A stretch of DNA of 64,000 nt. Origin: Brassica napus. Lineage: Eukaryota > Streptophyta > Magnoliopsida > Brassicales > Brassicaceae. The position numbers and the translations under genes are program-made. The DNA lies in the NCBI RefSeq assembly GCF_020379485.1, contig NC_063447.1:61307452-61371451 (forward strand). Direction: 5' to 3'. Below the pieces are notes generated by a model, which was given only the letters and a program-made list of their open reading frames with translations, was not told the DNA's origin and searched no databases. This document shows, in pieces, positions 23,863 to 36,200 of the stretch (position 1 is the stretch's first letter; each line of letters begins with the position of its first letter).

Positions 23863-25004
23863 AATAAGACAGCTTGAGCTCTGTTTGGATCTAGTGCTGC
23901 AACAGAAACAGTTCTGAGTTACTGAACTCTTCTTATACTTTACTCTCTTATATGGTTGACCAGCTACAAAATGTTTCCTTATGTTTCTGTTTTATCAGTT
24001 ATATTAAACTCAAAACTTAAAAGATAAATTCTATATAATGAAAATGAAAATCAATTTAAGAGAAATATAGAAAATATAAGACAAATTAAGCCCTATTTAA
24101 GATTTTTTTATTATTGTCTTTTTGGTTAATTTCGGTTGTAAAAATAAATTACAACCCCTACCTTAAAGAAATATGGTCATCTTGGACCTAGATTGTATAA
24201 TCCTGCATTTGACATCACCTAAATGTATATATGTGATCAACTTGATAATTTTTTTGTATGTTTATACTTTATAGATGAACCCCATCAATGATAATTCATT
24301 TTAATAATCTGGGGAAAGATTAGTCTTATGCACTCTGATAAACCTCTTTGCCATTTAAAACACTCGAGTCCCCTTTTATCTGGTGGATTAAAAATTCCAA
24401 CCATATATTGTGTTTCGTTTGATTATAAACTCAGCCAAAATTCTATTTGTAATTATCATCTTATAAGACTCTACATACATATCAGAAAGTCAAGGGTCAG
24501 AACCATATAGATATTATGTTTTAAGGATCAATATGCTCTTATAAGAAGTTTGAAACATTTCCTTTGAAAATAATAAAAGAAAATGTAATATTCTATTGTT
24601 GTTGCCACCTTTAGTTCATTAGCCACACGTTGCTCTTCTGTCTTTCTCCATGGCTTTTTCACGCCAAGAAAATCATTTCTCCCACGTCTATCTCTGCCCA
24701 AATCAGAAGAATAAATAAAGAGAGAGAGAGAGAGAGACATATTGCTTAAAAACAATATTATAATTGGCCAAAAATGGGATGTTAGTTCTATTCTTGATCA
24801 AATGCCTCTCTGTCGCTTCTTTTTTACGCTTTCTTTCTTTTCTTAGCTGTTGCTGTTTCTTTCTCTTCTCTCTTCCTTTTTATCTTTTGTGTTTTGTTCC
24901 TTGATCACAGCTCGTCTCCCTTTGTCCCTGTAGCCTCTCATTTTGATTCGTCCTCTCTGGTTTATTGCTCGTTGATCCTTTGTTTCTGTTTGCTTTTTTG
25001 CGTC
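23863..25004. other. intergenic region and kinase-gene leader
   Basis: Bases 23863-24700 are AT-rich with no gene seen. A (ga)n tract at 24717-24738 and a CT-rich leader (24800-25000) precede the kinase ATG and probably include its 5' UTR. Confidence 0.5.
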
Positions 25005-27096
25005 ATGGATCGTGATTTTCATCGTCGTGGTGGTCAAGTGGTAAACATCTTTCATCATTACATATATCTACATTTTGTTTTCAAATTGTATGATCATGTA
25101 AATAGTCTTAACTTTAAGGTCAATCTTGATCAATGCCCATTGTATTCATCTTTTACTATTTACGAAGTTGTTAACAAGTATCTTGGTGGGCAAGTCATGT
25201 CCTGTTGTTGCATAATCAAACCTAGGTTGTCTCTTCATCGTTGATGATGATGTTAGAGACAAATGTTGTTGATTTGATGAAAGAGGACCGTTGGAGATTT
25301 TTGGAAACTATAAGCATTTTAAGCAAAAATTTAATAATATTTTTAATACAATTTGGGGATCATACAATCTATGTATATATTAACTGTTAAGAAGTTGAGG
25401 TAAAAGCCAATGTTTCATTAGACTTTTCCCTTCCTCTATTTTCCTTTAGCATTAATCTAGAGCAGCTCATTGATTAGTGATGCTGATGTAACTTGCAGGC
25501 AAAGGATCGTTCACCGAGCAGCCGCTTTGTTCGGTTAGATAAACCGAGATCTGTAGACGATCTTGATATAGGCAAGAAAGGGAAGATGCGTAGGTGGTTG
25601 TGCTGTTCTTGTCATGTACAAGAATCTAACCACCCTAGAGTTGAACATAACCGATCCAGAACACCTCCTACTCGCCACTACGACTACGGTATCGATCTTT
25701 TCTTTACATTCTCTGAGAGATTTTAATCTGTATTTTAGGTTTGATTACTTTCTTGTTACACAAGCTAAGTACCCTTTGTTGATGTTATTGCTTGTGTAGG
25801 ACGTAATGATAAGAAACCACCACCTCCTATGAAGCCTGCCGTGTTGAAGGAGCCTCCTCCCATTGATGTACCTACAATGTCACTGGCTGAGCTCAAAGAA
25901 AAGACGGAGAACTTTGGATCTAAGGCTTTGATTGGGGAAGGATCCTATGGAAGAGTGTACTATGCAAAGTTTAATGATGGGAAGGCAATGGCTGTGAAAA
26001 AGCTTGATAATGCATCTGAACCAGAGACAAACGTTGAGTTCTTGACTCAGGTCTCCAAGGTTTCAAGGCTGAACAATGACAACTTTGTTCAGCTTCTTGG
26101 TTATTGCGTTGAAGGCAATGTTCGTGTCCTTGCTTATGAGTTTGCAACAATGGGATCATTGCATGACATCTTACACGGTATGAAAGTCTTGTGATCAGAC
26201 ATCAATGTGTGGAGATTGATATGTTTGATGTTAAAACAGGAAGAAAGGGAGTTCAAGGAGCACAACCTGGTCCTACACTTGAGTGGATGCAACGAGTCAG
26301 AGTTGCAGTTGATGCAGCTAAAGGATTAGAGTACTTACACGAGAAAGTTCAACCTGCTGTTATACACAGAGATATTCGTTCTAGCAATGTGCTTCTCTTT
26401 GAAGACTTCAAAGCCAAGATTGCTGATTACAATCTTTCAAACCAAGCTCCTGATATGGCTGCTCGTCTTCATTCCACTAGAGTTTTGGGGACATTCGGTT
26501 ATCACGCACCAGAGTAAGATAAGCTCAGAACGTTCTTGATTCTTTAGAAAGTTTAAAAGATTGTGACTCTATATGTTTTTGGGGTTTGCAGATACGCAAT
26601 GACAGGACAGTTGACACAGAAGAGTGATGTTTACAGTTTTGGAGTTGTGCTTTTGGAGCTTCTAACCGGGAGAAAACCGGTTGATCATACAATGCCTCGT
26701 GGTCAACAAAGTCTTGTCACTTGGGTAAGTAACTTACTTAATATGAGCTTTTACTTTCTTGAACTAAACAAGACTCTTCTTGGCTATGTTTTCTTTAGGC
26801 TACTCCAAGGTTGAGTGAAGACAAAGTGAAGCAATGTGTTGATCCAAAACTCAAAGGAGAGTACCCTCCTAAAGCAGTTGCAAAGGTATAAAACCTAGAA
26901 ACTTCATATTCATTTGAACATTACTTGAAGCTAAGATTTGTTTGTTTGATTGTAAACACAGCTTGCAGCAGTTGCAGCCTTGTGTGTGCAGTATGAATCA
27001 GAGTTTAGGCCAAACATGAGCATTGTAGTAAAAGCTCTTCAACCACTCTTGAGGTCTTCAGGAGCAGCTGCTCCTCCTCCCAACCCCCGCACTTGA
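25005..27096 (+). CDS. Pti1-like receptor-like cytoplasmic kinase with DFG changed to DYN
   Basis: Seven coding exons (25005-25040, 25499-25688, 25800-26177, 26240-26513, 26592-26724, 26799-26885, 26962-27096) give 410 residues. The N-terminus has a basic stretch and a Cys pair region ([10 protein letters not shown], about residue 45) suited to S-acylation and membrane attachment. The kinase domain runs from about residue 115 to 395: glycine loop [17 protein letters not shown]-type MAVKKLD, HRD-type [12 protein letters not shown], activation segment IADYNLSNQ, then [19 protein letters not shown] and [20 protein letters not shown]. The second motif is DYN where most kinases have DFG; relatives commonly have DFN or DFD, which still bind metal through the Asp. 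Pti1-type kinases act with receptor kinases and OXI1 in stress and pollen-tube signalling. Order fits AT2G43230. Catalytic Lys, HRD Asp and metal Asp are all present. Confidence 0.9.
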
Positions 27097-28056
27097 TTAT
27101 TCTTCTTTGTGGTTCTTGCATATTGGATTCATTCATGGCTTCAAGGTTTCTTTTGTTTTCTCATTTTTCTATTTACAAATGGTTTATGTAAATGGAAGTT
27201 ATTAAGGAAGAAATGGTGAGTAGAGGAACATGGATTTGTTGTGTTCAACGTTTTTGATGGATAATCATCTAAAAATTGTTTGTTCTTTTACTATTATAAG
27301 CTCTCATTCATGGAAGATAATCCGAATGTACACACTTATAACAAATATTTTTTGATTCAGTACTTTATACATAACGTGTCATGGTCAAGTTATTGAAGAG
27401 AAAAAGCTATGAGATAATGTATATAGTTATGTTATCTGGTTCTGCTTCAAGGGTTATGGTTAACCTCTTTTTGAATTATATCCTCATCAACATGTTCTAC
27501 TATTATCTTAAATATAGATGACAACATATATTAACTAGCTATCTTAGTTAACTACATAGAGCTACATAAAAGACATTACTAAATCAATAAGCACTAAATC
27601 AATAAAAACCAAATATAATCATATGTAAGTGTTATTTTTCATTCGTGGTATCTGACTTTTATAAACAATATATTCATTTACAACACCTTTTTGTAGTTCA
27701 ATGTTTTCAAAGAGAATTAAAACAAAAAAAGAGATGCAACAAAAATAAGAGAAAAGAAGAGGAAAGGAGCACTAACAAATTCAATGGTTGGTTCCATGTT
27801 AAAATATGTAAAAAATTTAAACCTTCTACACCTGATAAATTTGTAGAGGAACAGATTAATTATAGTGAAGAAGCTAGTGGACTGAAAATGAAATTTTTAT
27901 TGACACTGATTTTTTTTTTTGATATATTCAAGCTTTTTTAATTGAATATGCGAAAAGCAGCCCTTTTTTTTTCCTTTAGCTTCTGGTCTTCCAAAACTCA
28001 AGACCGGCACTGGTTGGAGAGGATGAGTTTTTTTACTCTTACGGTGAGAGTTTTGT
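27097..28056. other. intergenic region between convergent genes
   Basis: Shared 3' flank of the kinase (plus) and the transporter (minus). AT-rich, no further gene seen. The 98-codon frame at 27645-27941 is Lys-rich and low complexity with no family match. Confidence 0.5.
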
Positions 28057-31000
28057 TTATCTTGGAAGAAGCGGCTCTCTGTCATCTGATTCAACACGGT
28101 GAGTAGTCTGCATAAACAGACAAAGAAAGACAAAATATGTTCAGCTCAAGTCAGAAAATTACAGGCAGGCCCGGCTCAAAAGAATTTTGGGCCCTTGGCA
28201 AAATAATCAAAAATTTTTTTTTTTACATAATTATATGATAACTTAAAAATTTCGGGCCTTATCTTCAATTTTTTTAAAAATATTGGGCCCCTTTTCAATA
28301 CTATTTATGCAAAAAATCTTTTGGGCCCTAGGCCAATGCCCCTTTGCCCACCCTCCTGAGCCGGGCCTGATTACAGGAACTAGTTTTCACTTGATGGGAA
28401 TGTGTATGTGTATGTGTATGTGTTGTTCACCTCTTCATTTGCTCCTGCTGCCATGTTGATGAATGAGTCTTTAGCCCTGGAGGAGATAACAGAGGAAGAA
28501 AAAGAAGTTAGACGGTGCAGATGAGTCTTCATTTACCATAGAAAGAATAATGATCTGTCATTGAACAACACACACCTATGACCATCCTTTGCATTAACTA
28601 TTTCTAGGTTCCCGTTTTGTTGCTCGTCTTTCACTTTTGCAAGGGGTGAAAAGAACTGCATGAAGTATGAGTCAAATTAAACATTAAGAGATGGATGAAA
28701 TAAGTTAACTGATACACCCGGGAGCGGTTTTCTATGTGATTACCTGATGCATTGAAATGAAAACTATAGAAATTCCCAGAAGAAAATTCATTGTTAACAC
28801 ATGTCCAAAAAGTGCTGCAGATGCTATGCCAGTAAATATTGTGGCAACCGTTGATGAATATTTCTTCAATATTGTATCTGAGACCATACAAAGACAACTT
28901 AGATAGATATCGATCAAAACAATATTACTGCAAGGTTTCTACTCATGTAAATTTTACATAAATTGGTGTTTTTTTTTTAACCTGCATATTTGAAGAAAAA
29001 GGAGGATAGAATCCCTTGTGCTGCGTTGTTCAGTATCAGAAACATGGTAGCCCTGGAATGTCCTTGTAGGATGTCAAAACTGCCAGGACCTGTTTGAGAG
29101 TGCTAGAACTGTTAGCTAACAGGGTTTCAACATTTATCATATTTTTCTCTGCTGTGTTACTTACAAGACCCATACCTTTATATATAACAGTTGCTAGTAT
29201 TCCAAGGAAGTTGAATATTGCACCATAACCATAGAGGAACAAGTTCTGCACCACAAAAATTAATGTTTTACATTCAGAAGACAACATATACATACACAAG
29301 CTGTGATGGTCATGACCTTTCTAGTGATGTCTCTCACAGTTAATGACACAGTATAATATATAGTTTCACCACAAGCCTTCCAATGTTACTAGAATTCTCT
29401 GCTGCTATATGGAAAAATAAGCTATGTGGCAACGCTTAGCTAACCTGGAGATAAATGCTGGTGTCATACTGGCTCTTCAGAGCATACTCGTTGTAGACAG
29501 ATGCAAAGGATGGGACAGTAACCTGCAAGATGCAAAGATTATGTGAATGGAAATCACTTGCATACAAAAAATTTCAAGAAAAGCAAATGGAAGCAGCAAA
29601 AAGTGTGACTTACAAAGATAAAGGTACAGATGTATGCACCCATAGCAACTGGGACAGCCATAGTAGTAGCACCTTCAGGAAGAGAACGCAGCTGATTTAC
29701 ACTAATCCCTATCAGCAACAGAGCAAGTGCTTCCCACTACAACAGAAAGCCAAAACAAACTCAATTCCATGAGGTACTGAAAATCAAAAAGAAATGTAAG
29801 TAATAATGTCTGATACCATAAAAATCACGCCAAAAATTATTGAACCTGACCTGTATGATGGAGAACCGTCGCTTCATTATCATCTTCAGTAGTACAGCAA
29901 TTACCAGAACCTTTAGATTGCTGAGCATCTTCACAGTAGCAGGATTGAAATATAGCTGTCACATCAGAAAAGTGAATTTCTGTGTGAAACTAAAGTATAA
30001 TAAAAAATAGAACCAAATAGTAGCGGAGAAGGCTAAGATAAATACAACAGCAGTGCATGATGTAATTAACTTCTAAGCTATTGTTCAGTGCATATTATAC
30101 AGCAGACTCAAAAAATATCTATCACTAGAAAGCAAACAAGAAGCAGCGTGTACCTGCATTGTGAACTTAAGATAGTTATTAATGGCATACAACCCTGCTG
30201 GAACAGCGAGAAGCACATTGTTCCTAGCCGCCTGCGAAAATAAGAGCTACTGTTATTATTAAATAGTAAGCAATTAAAACTCAGAAGTTTTGAGTATTAA
30301 ATAAAATCTTAGTGATCAAATAATATCCACATTTCAAACTATTAACATACACAAAGATTATAAGACACTGAGAGCCCAAGAAACTAAACTCTAAATCTGA
30401 GACTATGCCACACCACCATCCTAGTACAGAATCTTTTGATATATAGCAATCTGTTAATTGACAACAAAGAGGTTACCTGGACAAATGTGGAAAAAGATAG
30501 TAAAGGCTTCTCTCCAACTTTTTGGTGCCTGGCCTACAATATTACCACAAACACTTAGGTAACTGTTCAAGTTCTAAATTTTTTACACAGTTAAGAAAAA
30601 GTACACTTGATGTAAAAAGGATGTTTTTTAAAAAAAAATTAATTTTAACATTCAATTCAAAAAAAAAAAAAAACTGTTCTAGTGCAGAAGAAAGATCTAG
30701 CAGCTAGTTCTAGATCCAAGAAATGAAATTAAAATGAGCCAAAAAAATAGAAATGATATTTCAAAAGAGCTGAAGGTGATTCAGAAACGTTACCTGGATC
30801 AGAAGCATGACAACTGCAAACATAACCTTTGCGATCTCCGTCAAAAAGTTGACGCTAATAGGACTGAAGTTGAACTTTCCATCCACTTTAGACATGTACA
30901 CTAACACTGGCTGTAACCACATAACAAAACCTTTTTTAAATAAATTTGAACAACAACTAATCAGAGATGTAAACATTACCTGTAGACCAACAAGCATGCA

Positions 31001-31135
31001 GTCACCGACCACCAAAAAGACATTGAGAGCTCGTTGTTTAGAGGAAACTCTAATCTTGCGGTTGTCATAAGCCCTCGCTATAGCTTTGATACTCCTTGAA
31101 CGACACACGCTGCACTCAGCCATCCCGTTCTTCAT
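28057..31135 (-). CDS. Nucleotide-sugar transporter family, CMP-sialic-acid-transporter-like
   Basis: Thirteen exons on the minus strand (31135-30980, 30910-30794, 30533-30477, 30231-30154, 29955-29851, 29736-29614, 29522-29445, 29245-29176, 29089-28982, 28877-28744, 28655-28576, 28476-28431, 28107-28057) join in frame to 400 residues. The start [11 protein letters not shown] was chosen because a 3' splice site lies just upstream (31182/31183), so the leader is spliced. About ten hydrophobic helices are visible (for example [73 protein letters not shown]). Family motifs include [17 protein letters not shown] and a hydrophilic tail ending [11 protein letters not shown]. It should be a Golgi antiporter for a nucleotide sugar; the substrate cannot be deduced, since plants lack ordinary sialic acid. 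Order fits AT2G43240. Confidence 0.9.
28158..28377. repeat. 8-bp target duplications around hAT MITE
   Basis: ATTACAGG occurs at 28158-28165 and 28370-28377, immediately outside the terminal inverted repeats. Confidence 0.85.
28166..28369. mobile_element. hAT-type MITE in the last intron of the transporter gene
   Basis: A 204-bp element with 13-bp perfect terminal inverted repeats (CAGGCCCGGCTCA ... TGAGCCGGGCCTG) and a perfect 8-bp target duplication. The interior has several gggcc/ggccc motifs. The 8-bp duplication and CAGG-type ends place it in the hAT superfamily. It lies wholly inside the intron 28108-28430 and does not touch splice sites. Confidence 0.85.
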
Positions 31136-32881
31136 CAGCCTTTCCCCCCCAAAGCTGACGATTCTAGCCTGAGAGCTAAACCTGCAAACACAAAACAAAA
31201 CAAAACAAGTAACAGTGATCTCAGCCATCAGATCTCAGTATTCACGATAGATCTCAAGACCCATAAGATAAAAATGTAAGCTTGGCAGCAGAATCAAGCA
31301 TAAACGTTGTGTCGACATTGTAAAGATCACATTTTTATCAGCTCCGGTGAAGAAAAACAGAGACCAGATCGATCAAACTAACCTCAATGGACCACTGAGA
31401 TCAGCTCAACAAGTGCATTCACAAGCCCAAAACCTTGTAGAATTGGATACTCTCTCTCTCTCTCTCTCTCTATCTCAATGAGATCTAAATTACAGAAACT
31501 CAGAAGAATCTAAAGAACTCTCCTTTAGCTTCAGCTTAAGATGCGAAGAATATACAGAGAGAGAGGGAGATGAGGAGGAAGGTGAATCCGTCGGTTGATT
31601 GATTGGAAGTGCGTTCTTATTCTCTCGCACGTTTTATTGCGTTTCTTTGGAGGAACCAAAAAAAAAACAGAACAGCCATTGGCTGTTTCTTTCTACGGTG
31701 ACGGTTGGTGATTGTGACAGACCAATAAGATTTGAGTAAGAGTGGTGGTGAAGGTTTAGTTAAGGTGACGTGTCACGCGGGTGATGGAGGGTTTGAATCG
31801 GTTATCGTAACTATTTGTATCCAAGTTCTGGCTTTTTTTGGTCAAATGTTTCTTTCGCTTGGACTTGTTAGTAATTATTTAAATAGTAGTTCATCATTTT
31901 GTTTTTAAGTTTTTTTATTTAATTGATTTTGTTGTTGTTGTAGGAGATACCTAATTACAGGAGTTCTTAAGTTAATTTAAGGACTTGAAGGTTAATATGA
32001 ACTGAGAGATTCATAACTATGCTCCAATTCGTGGGTTGGTTTAATCAAAGCTTAATTTGGAGCAAATAAATTGAAAAATCAAGCTTAGGTTGAGAAACTA
32101 GTAGCGTCTAATAATTAACACGAGAATTAAAGTTTATTATTTTGTGTTGAAGGAGAGAATGCATGCCTAACAAATCAATAACGTGACACCTACGGCATCA
32201 TATATATTTCTTTCCCTATAAGTATAAACCTAGATACACACAATTTGCATGCATTTCCTTGTAGACTTGTAGCTATGGACACAATTTAAGGCATATACAC
32301 CATGAATGTATCCACTCTTCACACTTTATAAATGATGCTTTTTTTTTGTTGCTAAAAACTTTATAAATGATGCTTGCAATTGTAAATGAATATTTTTGTT
32401 AAAATTGTAAAATGAAGATTCATGAGAGCGTTACGTACAATGTTGGTCATATTATTTTTGTTCAACCACAACAATCATTTAGTACAAAATACACATACAA
32501 AAAAAGTTGGCGAATTGTTTTGTGAAACCTAGATATTTGTTGCTTTTTCAGAAAATAATCATTGTCAGCAATAATATATATATATTTTTGATAAAATAAA
32601 TTTTTTCTTTTATCAATTGTATATAAATTTAAATGATGATATTCAACAATTCGTGTACAATTACACTGATTATCATCAATCCTGTATTGACAGAACCGAC
32701 TAAATTAAGAAAAACCAAAATAACCGAACTTGACCAGGTCAGAATAATTGATTAAGCCTGTAATCACAATTAACAATTTCAAATGAAATAAAATTAAATG
32801 ATTTAAGAAAATTAAACACGAAGGACTGCTGTGTCCGTCATTCATCGGAGCCCAGAAGAAGCAGAAAGCCGCGAGTTGCGC

Positions 32882-32912
<31 letters not shown>

Positions 32913-33181
32913 AAGAGCCTGATACAGAATTGAGATTAAACCGATGTTCCTTTCTCCACCACAGTTTTAAACCAAACCAGGTACTTACTTCTCCGTCATC
33001 AGCCACTGATTCATACGAAAAAGAAGCTCCTTTCCCCCCCAATTCGATTTGAGTAGGGTTTACGAATCAATCTATCCCCAGTTCGATTGAATTCGATAAA
33101 AGACCACGACTTTATTCGAATTCATCTCGTTTCCTTGGTGGGTTTGTTTAAAAGCATCCATCTTTGGAGACGAATTCAACA
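31136..33181. promoter_or_regulatory. shared upstream region of divergent transporter and gene X
   Basis: Leader exon(s) of the transporter, with a (tc)n tract at about 31450-31472, lie at 31190-31560, followed by a GC-mixed promoter around 31600-31800. The gene X leader has a (ga)n tract at 32885-32912. Between them (31850-32700) is AT-rich DNA without genes. Confidence 0.5.
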
Positions 33182-35035
33182 ATGGTGGAATTTGCTTTTT
33201 TCAACAGTCTTGGTCTGAGAAGCATATGGCCTTTCTCACTACTCACCAATGACATTAAAGAATCAAAGGAGATTGTTCAGAGACTCTCACTCCCCTCGAG
33301 CACCAAGAACTTCATCTTCGCCATCACAGTCCCTGAGCACGACTCAACCATCTACATCCTCTCTGCACAAAACCTCTCTCAGAGATCCGCCACCGACGCT
33401 GAGTCTCTCATCCGCGAGCTCCGCCCCGACGCTGTAGTCGCTCAAGTGAACAAATCAGCTCTCGGAGAAGCTCAGGTCGAGGAGAGCGTGAGCGACTCCA
33501 TCCCGACATCAGCGTTTAGAGTTCTCAAGCAGTGTTTTGTGGATAAGGTTAACAAGGAGAAGTACGAGAGCGTTGCCGGGATCTTGGTCCTGAGGGAGAT
33601 CTTCGGGACTAGCTTTAACGGACACGTGTTGGCTGCTAAGAGAGCTGCTTCCGAGGTTGGTTGTTCGTTCATGGTGCTTGAGTCTCCTTTTGTTAACATA
33701 GCTGCTATTGAAGGCTCTTATGAAGAGAGTGATACATTAGGGAAGGTGCAAGGTTTAGCTAATAGTATTATACCACAAAGCTCTCCCTCTGCTGTGTTGT
33801 CAGGTTCTAGAAGGTTTCTGATAACTAATGATGTTCAGTCACAGATGCTGAAGCTCTTATCCTCTCATATCACTCAGCTTAGTAAAGAGATTAGCCCGTT
33901 AAGTTGCGTTGCCAATGGAGTTTCTCATGAGGTTCCACCGTTTGCTGAGTCTATCTACTCTCTACTTGTGGATCTTCGTGACATATTTAATGATCTGCCA
34001 TCTATTAGGAAAGCTTTAGCCAGCGCTAGAAAGATGTTATCCGATGTAGACAGAGGCGAATCCATGGATACAGATGTTCTTTCCGAAGTTTACCTATTCC
34101 AGATCGCGGTCGAAGGTCTGAGAATCGCTCTGAACAATGCTGGTCGGCTACCGATCAAGAACCGAGCCGAAGCTCGGTTTGAAAGTCTCTCTTCCGAGGA
34201 TAAGTCTTACGCGCTGATGGCGGATCTTCTCCGCAGCCAGGCTAAGAGGTTTAAGAACATAGTGGCGGTGGTGGATGCGAGTAACCTCGCGGGGCTTAGG
34301 CAGCATTGGAGGACTAGTGTTCCTCAAGAGGTTAAAGATCTGTCTGAGCATATGGTACAGGACTTTGATAGCGACGACGAGAGTGGTAATGACTCAAAGC
34401 TGAAACGGTTGTTATCTGATAAACCGGTTGTAGCGGTTGGTGCAGGAGCTACTGCTATTTGGGGAGCTTCATCACTCTCCAAGGCCATCTCTGCTTCTCC
34501 TCTCTTCAAGATTGTAACTTTCAAAGTCCCAGCTTCGTTGAACCTCTTCTTGACGCATACCCACAAGGCAGTGACTTATGCGTTTACCAAAGTGGCTTAT
34601 CCTTCTAAAGTGATGGCTCCTGGCTTTGCTAGCTCCGGGGCCAAATCAACTTCTTTGGCGAAAGCTTCTTTATCAGCTGAGAAGATCAGAGCAGTGACGC
34701 ATAGTATTATAGCTTCAGCTGAGAAGACGAGCTTCTCTGCAATGAGAGCTGCGTTCTATGAGATAATGAGGAAAAGAAGAGCAAAACCTATTGGTGCCTT
34801 GCCATTGGCAACGTTTGGAGCCAGTCTTTCAACTTGTGCGGGACTGCTTCTCTATGGAGATGGGATAGAATGTGCAGCTGTGTCTCTTCCTTCAGCTCCT
34901 TCCATTGCGAAATTGGGTCGAGGGATTCAAAACTTGCGTGAGGCGTCTCTGGAAGTGAGGAGTAGAGAAAGCAACAGGATACACAATGCAATCGAGGCTC
35001 TTAGGCAAAAGCTGAAGAAGTTCAGACTTCAATGA
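33182..35035 (+). CDS. Conserved plant protein of unknown function ('gene X'), single exon
   Basis: ATG 33182 opens 617 uninterrupted codons (MVEFAFFNSLGLRSIWPFSL). No enzyme motif is recognisable. Residues 1-150 look like a soluble alpha/beta region. A long helical stretch with charged residues follows (about 240-400), then an acidic patch (FDSDDESGNDSK, about 397-408). Two weakly hydrophobic Gly/Ala/Ser-rich segments (VVAVGAGATAIWGASSLSKA, about 416-435; LPLATFGASLSTCAGLLLYG, about 540-559) and a basic C-terminal helix (ALRQKLKKFRLQ) end the protein. By order it may be AT2G43235, which some annotations call phosphoribosylformylglycinamidine synthase; I see no PurL ATP-grasp-like or glutaminase motif, so I do not adopt that name. 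Three or more broken 3' copies of this gene lie downstream. Confidence 0.8.
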   Translation: MVEFAFFNSLGLRSIWPFSLLTNDIKESKEIVQRLSLPSSTKNFIFAITVPEHDSTIYILSAQNLSQRSATDAESLIRELRPDAVVAQVNKSALGEAQVEESVSDSIPTSAFRVLKQCFVDKVNKEKYESVAGILVLREIFGTSFNGHVLAAKRAASEVGCSFMVLESPFVNIAAIEGSYEESDTLGKVQGLANSIIPQSSPSAVLSGSRRFLITNDVQSQMLKLLSSHITQLSKEISPLSCVANGVSHEVPPFAESIYSLLVDLRDIFNDLPSIRKALASARKMLSDVDRGESMDTDVLSEVYLFQIAVEGLRIALNNAGRLPIKNRAEARFESLSSEDKSYALMADLLRSQAKRFKNIVAVVDASNLAGLRQHWRTSVPQEVKDLSEHMVQDFDSDDESGNDSKLKRLLSDKPVVAVGAGATAIWGASSLSKAISASPLFKIVTFKVPASLNLFLTHTHKAVTYAFTKVAYPSKVMAPGFASSGAKSTSLAKASLSAEKIRAVTHSIIASAEKTSFSAMRAAFYEIMRKRRAKPIGALPLATFGASLSTCAGLLLYGDGIECAAVSLPSAPSIAKLGRGIQNLREASLEVRSRESNRIHNAIEALRQKLKKFRLQ

Positions 35036-35158
35036 AGAAGAGAGTTTTGACTTGCGTTAAAATATTTTCTTTTAGCTACTGCTATGTATATATTTACATG
35101 TCCTCTCTTTTGTAGATGCATGTTTCTTGTTGGAGTACACTGGTTTGGTTTGAATATA
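35036..35158 (+). other. gene X 3' UTR and duplicated flank
   Basis: This stretch (tgttcttgttggagtacact type sequence) recurs after each gene X copy at about 41990-42110 and 53380-53505, marking the segmental duplication. Confidence 0.75.
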
Positions 35159-35739
35159 CTTAGAACAACTATAAATTAATATTCGATAAATTAATAATTT
35201 CTATAAATTAATAAATTTCGTTGGTTCCATTGGACCGGTTCATAATTTGATATAAATCGATAAAATAATAAGATAATATTTTTTTTAGAAAATTTTATGT
35301 AAATACATAGTTCCATTAAAATTATAAATTAATAATTTATATGTATACATATTTATATAAATAACAAGCTATTATTATATTGTTTGTTTTATATTTACAA
35401 TGAAATTATCTTTATATTTTTTCAACACTTCATATACTTCTGATGAGATTTAGTAATATTATATCTTAAATCACATTTAAATTTTATGTAATATATATTA
35501 ATATAAATGTCAAATTAAAAAAAAAATAACAATCAATGTGTATACACTAAAATCAAATATTATATTAGAATAAATAAATCTTAAAATAAGAAACTTAAAA
35601 TAAAGAAATTTTTATAAATTAATATATCTATAAATCTACATTATAATCTACGTTATAATAGGACAGTTGCATCACTCCTGATGCGACACGTCAGCGATAT
35701 GTGGGTCCCACTTTTAAAAAGTGTGAAAAAAGTGTCAAG

Positions 35740-35805
35740 TCTGTGGCTCGAACCCGGGTTATTGAGATCTAAACAACAACATTTATACCACTGAGCTAAA
35801 CGATT
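35740..35805 (-). other. tRNA-like sequence with pol III A and B boxes inside the Helitron
   Basis: The minus strand contains TAGCTCAGTGGTA (A box, 35798-35786) and GGTTCGAGCC (B box, 35754-35745) at tRNA spacing, with a GGGTTCGAGCCAC T-arm-like end. The acceptor and anticodon stems do not fold convincingly, so this is tRNA-derived sequence, not a tRNA gene. Confidence 0.6.
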
Positions 35806-36200
35806 CTTTGTACATTGATGGCTAAAACAAATATATATTTACGAAGGTCGGAAGCCTTTGCTTCTTCGGTTTTCTCTGTGGGATCCACACTTATTTATTT
35901 TATCTAATGATTTAATAAATACTTTATAACTCACGTTTTGAAATGGGATTCGTTAAAAAAAACCCAATAAATCTCTTTGGTCTGTAAGCGTTTTCTTCAA
36001 TGGAAGTTTAGGGCTTTCAATTTTTAATCATCGGTTCATGACTCATCTAAGAAACACAGATTGACTCTTTGAGTTTCATGAATCAGTATTTCTTCTTTAG
36101 TCTCTACATCTCTCTATCTTTAATAAATTCATCATCGGTTCTTTTATTTTGCCTGATAAATCATGATTGTGTGGTTTTAATTTTCTTTGGTCATCCTTAG

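Noticed and set aside
33182..35035. Naming gene X phosphoribosylformylglycinamidine synthase
   Set aside because: No PurL motifs are visible and the length is about half that of the enzyme; the label seems to be an inherited annotation.
35740..35805. Functional tRNA gene
   Set aside because: A and B boxes are present but the acceptor and anticodon stems do not pair; it lies in a Helitron.
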